7,852 nt of DNA from Candidatus Omnitrophota bacterium (GTDB taxonomy: Bacteria > Omnitrophota > Koll11 > Zapsychrales > Fredricksoniimonadaceae): NCBI GenBank assembly GCA_015233705.1, contig JADFXE010000056.1, forward strand, positions 1 to 7,852, given 5' to 3'. This document shows positions 4,371-7,852 of this stretch, one piece after another. Position 1 is the first letter of the stretch, and each line of letters begins with the position of its first letter. Below the pieces are notes generated by a model. The model had not been told where the DNA came from. It saw only the letters and a list, made by a program, of their open reading frames with translations, and ran no database searches. The position numbers were made by a program, and so were the translations under genes.

Positions 4371-7300
4371 TCACTGCTGACATTTCTCAAGGTAAACCTT
4401 ATATACGCCGTGACTGTCGCTGCCACCCAACTTGTAACGTCCGCACATTTCCGCGGACATCACGCCAGCGCCGTTGACAAAGATCTGCTCAACCGCGGCA
4501 GCACACGTAGGATTGTCCTCCAGGCGCCCGACAAAACTGTTTGTCTTCGCCGTAATCCCGGGACAGCCGACAATGGTGGTCCGGTCGCAATCCCGACAAG
4601 AAACATAGGCATAATCAGGATTGAAGCCGTTGGAGCCTGCCCCGCAGGCTGCCTCAAGCTGATCGTTCCTTCCACTGTACCTAAAATGCCATAACGGAAG
4701 ACCATTGGCAAACTTGATATCGTGCGCGCTGTCCCCGTCGTATCGCTCGACCTTGGCGCCTACCCGTCCGCTATGGTCCCACATCTCGTAACAACGCTTG
4801 AATCCCCAGCTCTTGGTATAGGCCTTGACCCAGGGGAACCTTCCAGCGCAATTAGCACCAGGCTTCACGGGCTCGCCGCACCTCTTGGGCAACGCGGCCT
4901 GGGCCTGAACAATGTGCCAGGTGCCGACAGTATCACCCTGCGCCGGGTCAGTGCGCCAGACGTAACGGATCTTCTCCGGCCCATTGGGATTATTACTCGT
5001 CTTGTTGGCCGCGTTATCAACACACTTGTTTGCCGCCTCAAGCAGCGGAATCTCCGTATCCACGACATTGGCATATTGTCCAAAATGATACCTTGTCAGC
5101 TTGCTCTTGATCGCATTCAAATACTTGTAGCGCTTCCTGAGTTTCTGGACCTGATCAGCGGCGAGTTTTATCGCACCTGGTAAAATGGCCGTTACCGTAG
5201 CGCCCGATGCCAACGTCGTCGTGACCGTCTGATCCTGCGCGAGCCATTTTTTGAGTTCCGGAGAACATCCTTGCGCGGCATAAATATCGCTCAGATTGCC
5301 CGCGCGATGATTCAAGGCGCGCGGTAGGTCTGTACAGGCCACCGCGGAATCAAGTGATCGGTTGTCGCCACCATGACAACCACTATAACAAGCAAGCCTG
5401 TTCGCAATATTATCGGGATTATTGGTATCACATCCTGCTTTGCAAGCCAAATCAATGCCCGCGCCGCTGGGATCTCCAGGAATCGCCGATGCTGTACGAT
5501 CACAAAACGCGTTGCATGGCGTCGGGTCGCTTGCGAACAGGGCATCATTGGCACACTGCGATTCACAGGCCGCCTTCCGCGCTGCGACGTTCGCCGATTT
5601 AATAGCATCATCACACTCATTGCTACAGGCTGTAAACTTTTGGTCATTTCCGACAGCCGTATTCCCGTTCGGAAGCGTCCTTTTATCCTCGACATTCCAG
5701 CTAAGACAACTGAGGACATTATCCAGGCTGCCCGATCCTGACCCAGCCGCCGCCCATTCCGGTGCGGAGATATCCACTGGCCGATTTGTCGGTACGCACC
5801 AATATTTATCATCAGCATACGCGCCGCTTGAAGCCCAGTTATTAACAATCGTCTGCCATGAGTGCAGGCTCACGGCAATTTCCCCGAGGATCGTGAGCCA
5901 ATCGTCATCCGCCGTAAGGTCATGCTTGAATTTGGCCCGCCACGACTCATTGTCCGCCAAGGAACAACCGTTCATCGAGGCCAGGCTGGACATGTCTGTC
6001 ACAATGTGCCGTAGCTTGATGCCAACCGCATCCAGGTCATCCAAACTATGGTTGTTGGCCGGCAGGGCAACACCAGGATCATTCGGATTGACCCCCGCGC
6101 CAATGCCCTGGTAAGGATAAAGAATATTGGGCGCATCGCCCGTGAAGTTCACGCCCGGCGACCAGATGGGATCAGTCATGCCGACCCGGTCTTCCTCTAA
6201 CTCGGCTGCGGTAGCATTAATCTTGGGAAGGAACGCTGTTAACGTATCCACACCGTCAATGACTTGACCATCGTTCGCCGGTGGTAAGCTCCCCGAGCCG
6301 TCCACAATCAAATTCCCCGAAACATCCACTGCGCCGCTCTTGCCTGCCATATTATAAACACAGCAATCTGCGCCGATGCAGGCCGTTAAATTAAGAGCCG
6401 TAATGTCATTCTTCAGCGCATCGGCCATATCAGGATCAGCCGCCACGGACGGAGCAAACATGCCTCCCTGCGCTGTCCCCGGACACCAACGCCACCCCGG
6501 CTCACCAGCGCCCGGCGGGGCCGAAAAGTCCTTAACATTCACCACCGAGTCCCTGAGCGTCCACAACAGTGAGATCAGCGAATCGCCCGGAACGCTGTCC
6601 TGGCCCATGAATTTCTCAGCTCCGCCAGCGTCTGCTTCATCATCATATGGCGTCTGGTCGTTATTCTGATGGTGTCCATATTTGTTCGTGTCATCCATGC
6701 CAACGGCCTTAAGAAGATTGTCTCCGGCCGCCGTGTACGTACAATACAACGGATCATAGGCCAGATAATACCCTGGAATCGGATTCTTTATGCAACGAGC
6801 CGTGATGTCGATAGGATCATCCGGATTGGTGCAATAGTCAGGCCTACTGGCCTCGGGCTGGCAACAGGGATCACAAACAGCAGGCCGATCGCATGTGCAA
6901 CTTTGCGGCTCCACAATGCCAAGACCGTCCAATGTCTTTCGCAACTCGTCTTGCAAGAGCCTGAACGCCGCGCATTCCGGCGCCTCCTGCCCCCACATAC
7001 GCATGGTGTAATAATAAGCAAACCGCCCCACAGAATCTGTGTGATCCTTGTTCATGTTAAAATCATATTTGTCCGTGACCGTCTTGGTGTCTGATACCGC
7101 CAGCTGGAAGATGTTCTGTGCGGCTGTTTCATAAAACTGACCGTCAATGGTCTGGTTCTTGCTGGCCATCGAATTCCACAGCTGGGTCAGGGCCGGATTG
7201 ATCATGGTCGCCTGAATAACGACCGCGGCCGCGGCCAGGACCACCGCGGCAATGCACATCACAACCAGAGCAATGCTCAGCCCCCCGACTGGCGGACAAA

Positions 7301-7646
7301 AAATCGTAATAATAACAAGCATCACAACAATCAAAAACATGAGGAACGCCTGCAGGAGCCCGCTCCAGGCACATTTTTTTCTCCTGCCACCCAACTGAGT
7401 CTGCATGACCGACTCACCATAACTTCCCATATAAGCAGCGAGCGTGGCCGCCGCGGACTGCGCGCCCATGGACATCTGGGCGCGGTTCGTGGCCAGGCGC
7501 CCCCAATTTAAGGTCATGGCCAGAAAGATCAGCCCGACCACGATCAGGACCAAAAACAGGATCGCCATTTGCCCCTTACAGGCACCATGCGGGCCATAAA
7601 GCAGGCTTGCAAAACCCTTTCGACGCTGTATTGTTTCGGTCCCCAT
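4371..7646 (-). CDS. Giant cysteine-rich protein with TadE/TadG-like N-terminus
   Basis: The protein has 1091 residues from ATG 7646. ATG 7655 is also in frame but directly abuts the AAGG Shine-Dalgarno, which sits nine bases before 7646. After a short basic leader, CKGQMAILFLVLIVVGLIF (about 24-42) begins a pilin-like membrane helix. NWGRLATNRAQMSMGAQSAA then matches the TadE/G-like N-terminal (Tad) pattern. Two more hydrophobic helices (about 96-117 and 121-148) form a hairpin around CPPVGG, which is unusual for TadG. The remaining roughly 940 residues look extracytoplasmic and hold about 39 cysteines. A cluster lies at 250-272 (CTCDRPAVCDPCC). Five CxxxC motifs lie at 674-757 (CSNEC, CESQC, CNAFC, CKAGC, CYSGC). 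More Cys pairs lie near the C-terminus. DGSGS at 449-453 resembles a von Willebrand A metal site, but no full domain is demonstrated. The length far exceeds a typical TadG of about 400-600 residues. It is probably an anchored tip, adhesin or assembly protein of the pilus. The gene ends with TGA, 20 bases before the Flp-like gene. Confidence 0.8.
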   Translation of the reverse strand: MGTETIQRRKGFASLLYGPHGACKGQMAILFLVLIVVGLIFLAMTLNWGRLATNRAQMSMGAQSAAATLAAYMGSYGESVMQTQLGGRRKKCAWSGLLQAFLMFLIVVMLVIITIFCPPVGGLSIALVVMCIAAVVLAAAAVVIQATMINPALTQLWNSMASKNQTIDGQFYETAAQNIFQLAVSDTKTVTDKYDFNMNKDHTDSVGRFAYYYTMRMWGQEAPECAAFRLLQDELRKTLDGLGIVEPQSCTCDRPAVCDPCCQPEASRPDYCTNPDDPIDITARCIKNPIPGYYLAYDPLYCTYTAAGDNLLKAVGMDDTNKYGHHQNNDQTPYDDEADAGGAEKFMGQDSVPGDSLISLLWTLRDSVVNVKDFSAPPGAGEPGWRWCPGTAQGGMFAPSVAADPDMADALKNDITALNLTACIGADCCVYNMAGKSGAVDVSGNLIVDGSGSLPPANDGQVIDGVDTLTAFLPKINATAAELEEDRVGMTDPIWSPGVNFTGDAPNILYPYQGIGAGVNPNDPGVALPANNHSLDDLDAVGIKLRHIVTDMSSLASMNGCSLADNESWRAKFKHDLTADDDWLTILGEIAVSLHSWQTIVNNWASSGAYADDKYWCVPTNRPVDISAPEWAAAGSGSGSLDNVLSCLSWNVEDKRTLPNGNTAVGNDQKFTACSNECDDAIKSANVAARKAACESQCANDALFASDPTPCNAFCDRTASAIPGDPSGAGIDLACKAGCDTNNPDNIANRLACYSGCHGGDNRSLDSAVACTDLPRALNHRAGNLSDIYAAQGCSPELKKWLAQDQTVTTTLASGATVTAILPGAIKLAADQVQKLRKRYKYLNAIKSKLTRYHFGQYANVVDTEIPLLEAANKCVDNAANKTSNNPNGPEKIRYVWRTDPAQGDTVGTWHIVQAQAALPKRCGEPVKPGANCAGRFPWVKAYTKSWGFKRCYEMWDHSGRVGAKVERYDGDSAHDIKFANGLPLWHFRYSGRNDQLEAACGAGSNGFNPDYAYVSCRDCDRTTIVGCPGITAKTNSFVGRLEDNPTCAAAVEQIFVNGAGVMSAEMCGRYKLGGSDSHGVYKVYLEKCQQ

Positions 7647-7651
7647 ATCGC

Positions 7652-7660
7652 ACATCCTTA
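7652..7660 (-). promoter_or_regulatory. Ribosome binding site of the giant TadG-like gene
   Basis: TAAGGATGT on the minus strand gives AAGG nine bases before ATG 7646. The ATG inside this sequence (7655) is the alternative start but has no spacing from the Shine-Dalgarno. The same nonamer precedes the Flp-like gene. Confidence 0.55.
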
Positions 7661-7678
7661 CGATTGCAAAAAATTTTT

Positions 7679-7852
7679 CTAGTTACTATTTTGTATGTTA
7701 TTTTGATCTGGAAACTGTGTTTCGACATAAATGTGGCCGACCGGTCCACCGCTACATACCCCGTTATAGTCAGCATTTATCACGCAAGCATCATGCACAT
7801 ACCGCGGCGCGGAGACAGTGTTCAGCACCCAGATCATGATCTTAACCAGGGC
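7679..7852 (-). CDS. C-terminal end of an unrecognised protein, possibly TadE-like (5' end beyond the window)
   Basis: The minus-strand frame is open from the right edge through 57 codons to TAG 7681-7679. It reads ALVKIMIWVLNTVSAPRYVH at the edge, then two cysteines (DACVINADYNGVCSGG), then a final strand-like GHIYVETQFP and a polar Asn/Gln tail. The stop lies 23 bases before the alternative start at 7655 of the giant TadG-like gene, which places both in one operon. A short hydrophobic patch followed by a Cys-containing segment and a YVETQFP-type strand would suit the C-terminus of a small TadE-like or minor pilin protein. Too little is present to assign a family. It was probably missed by start-to-stop ORF calling because its start is outside the window. 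Confidence 0.6.
   Translation of the reverse strand, partial: ALVKIMIWVLNTVSAPRYVHDACVINADYNGVCSGGPVGHIYVETQFPDQNNIQNSN

Noticed and set aside
5422..6114. 230-residue plus-strand ORF opposite the giant gene
   Set aside because: It lies wholly antisense to a well-supported gene, has low-complexity Ser/Arg/Ala composition and no recognisable domain or ribosome site.
1357..7681. Reassignment of TAG to an amino acid throughout this genome
   Set aside because: Two other genes end at TAG with sensible complete C-termini and downstream genes placed right behind them; one internal TAG is not enough.

Overview
The window reads as part of a bacterial Tad (tight adherence, type IVb) pilus or secretion locus. 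All supported genes lie on the minus strand, so transcription runs from high to low coordinates. In that order they are: the 3' end of an unrecognised exported-looking protein (7852-7679); a very large cysteine-rich protein with a TadE/TadG-like N-terminus (7646-4371); a small Flp-type pilin or pseudopilin (4350-4129); a TadB-like platform protein (4067-3210); a TadC-like platform protein (3200-2289); a 0.56 kb AT-rich gap (2288-1708); and a gene for a C39-type cysteine peptidase-like membrane protein (from 1707 past the left edge). The first five genes are separated by 9 to 61 bases and look like one operon.

The likely roles fit together as an envelope-spanning pilus machine. TadB and TadC form the inner-membrane platform. 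The small protein has the Flp prepilin signature and would be processed and polymerised or act as a minor pilin. The giant protein is anchored by a TadG-like N-terminal helix, displays a disulfide-rich ectodomain and is a candidate tip, adhesin or assembly component. The motor ATPase (TadA/CpaF), TadZ, secretin (RcpA) and prepilin peptidase are not in the window. TadB is preceded by pilin-like genes rather than by tadA.

Two things stand out. The C39 gene is split by a single in-frame TAG, yet its frame stays open for 452 codons to the left edge and keeps a convincing Cys/His/Asp triad. The AT-rich gap holds four copies of an ATTGTCCA-centred motif in alternating orientation, two of them forming a perfect 14-bp inverted repeat.

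The organism cannot be fixed from this window. Mid-range GC in the genes, a multi-gene Tad locus with an oversized Cys-rich TadG-like protein, and a nearby C39-domain protein recall uncultured lineages such as Omnitrophota and relatives. That is inference from general resemblance, not a match. No rRNA, tRNA, CRISPR array or insertion sequence was seen, and no plus-strand gene is supported.
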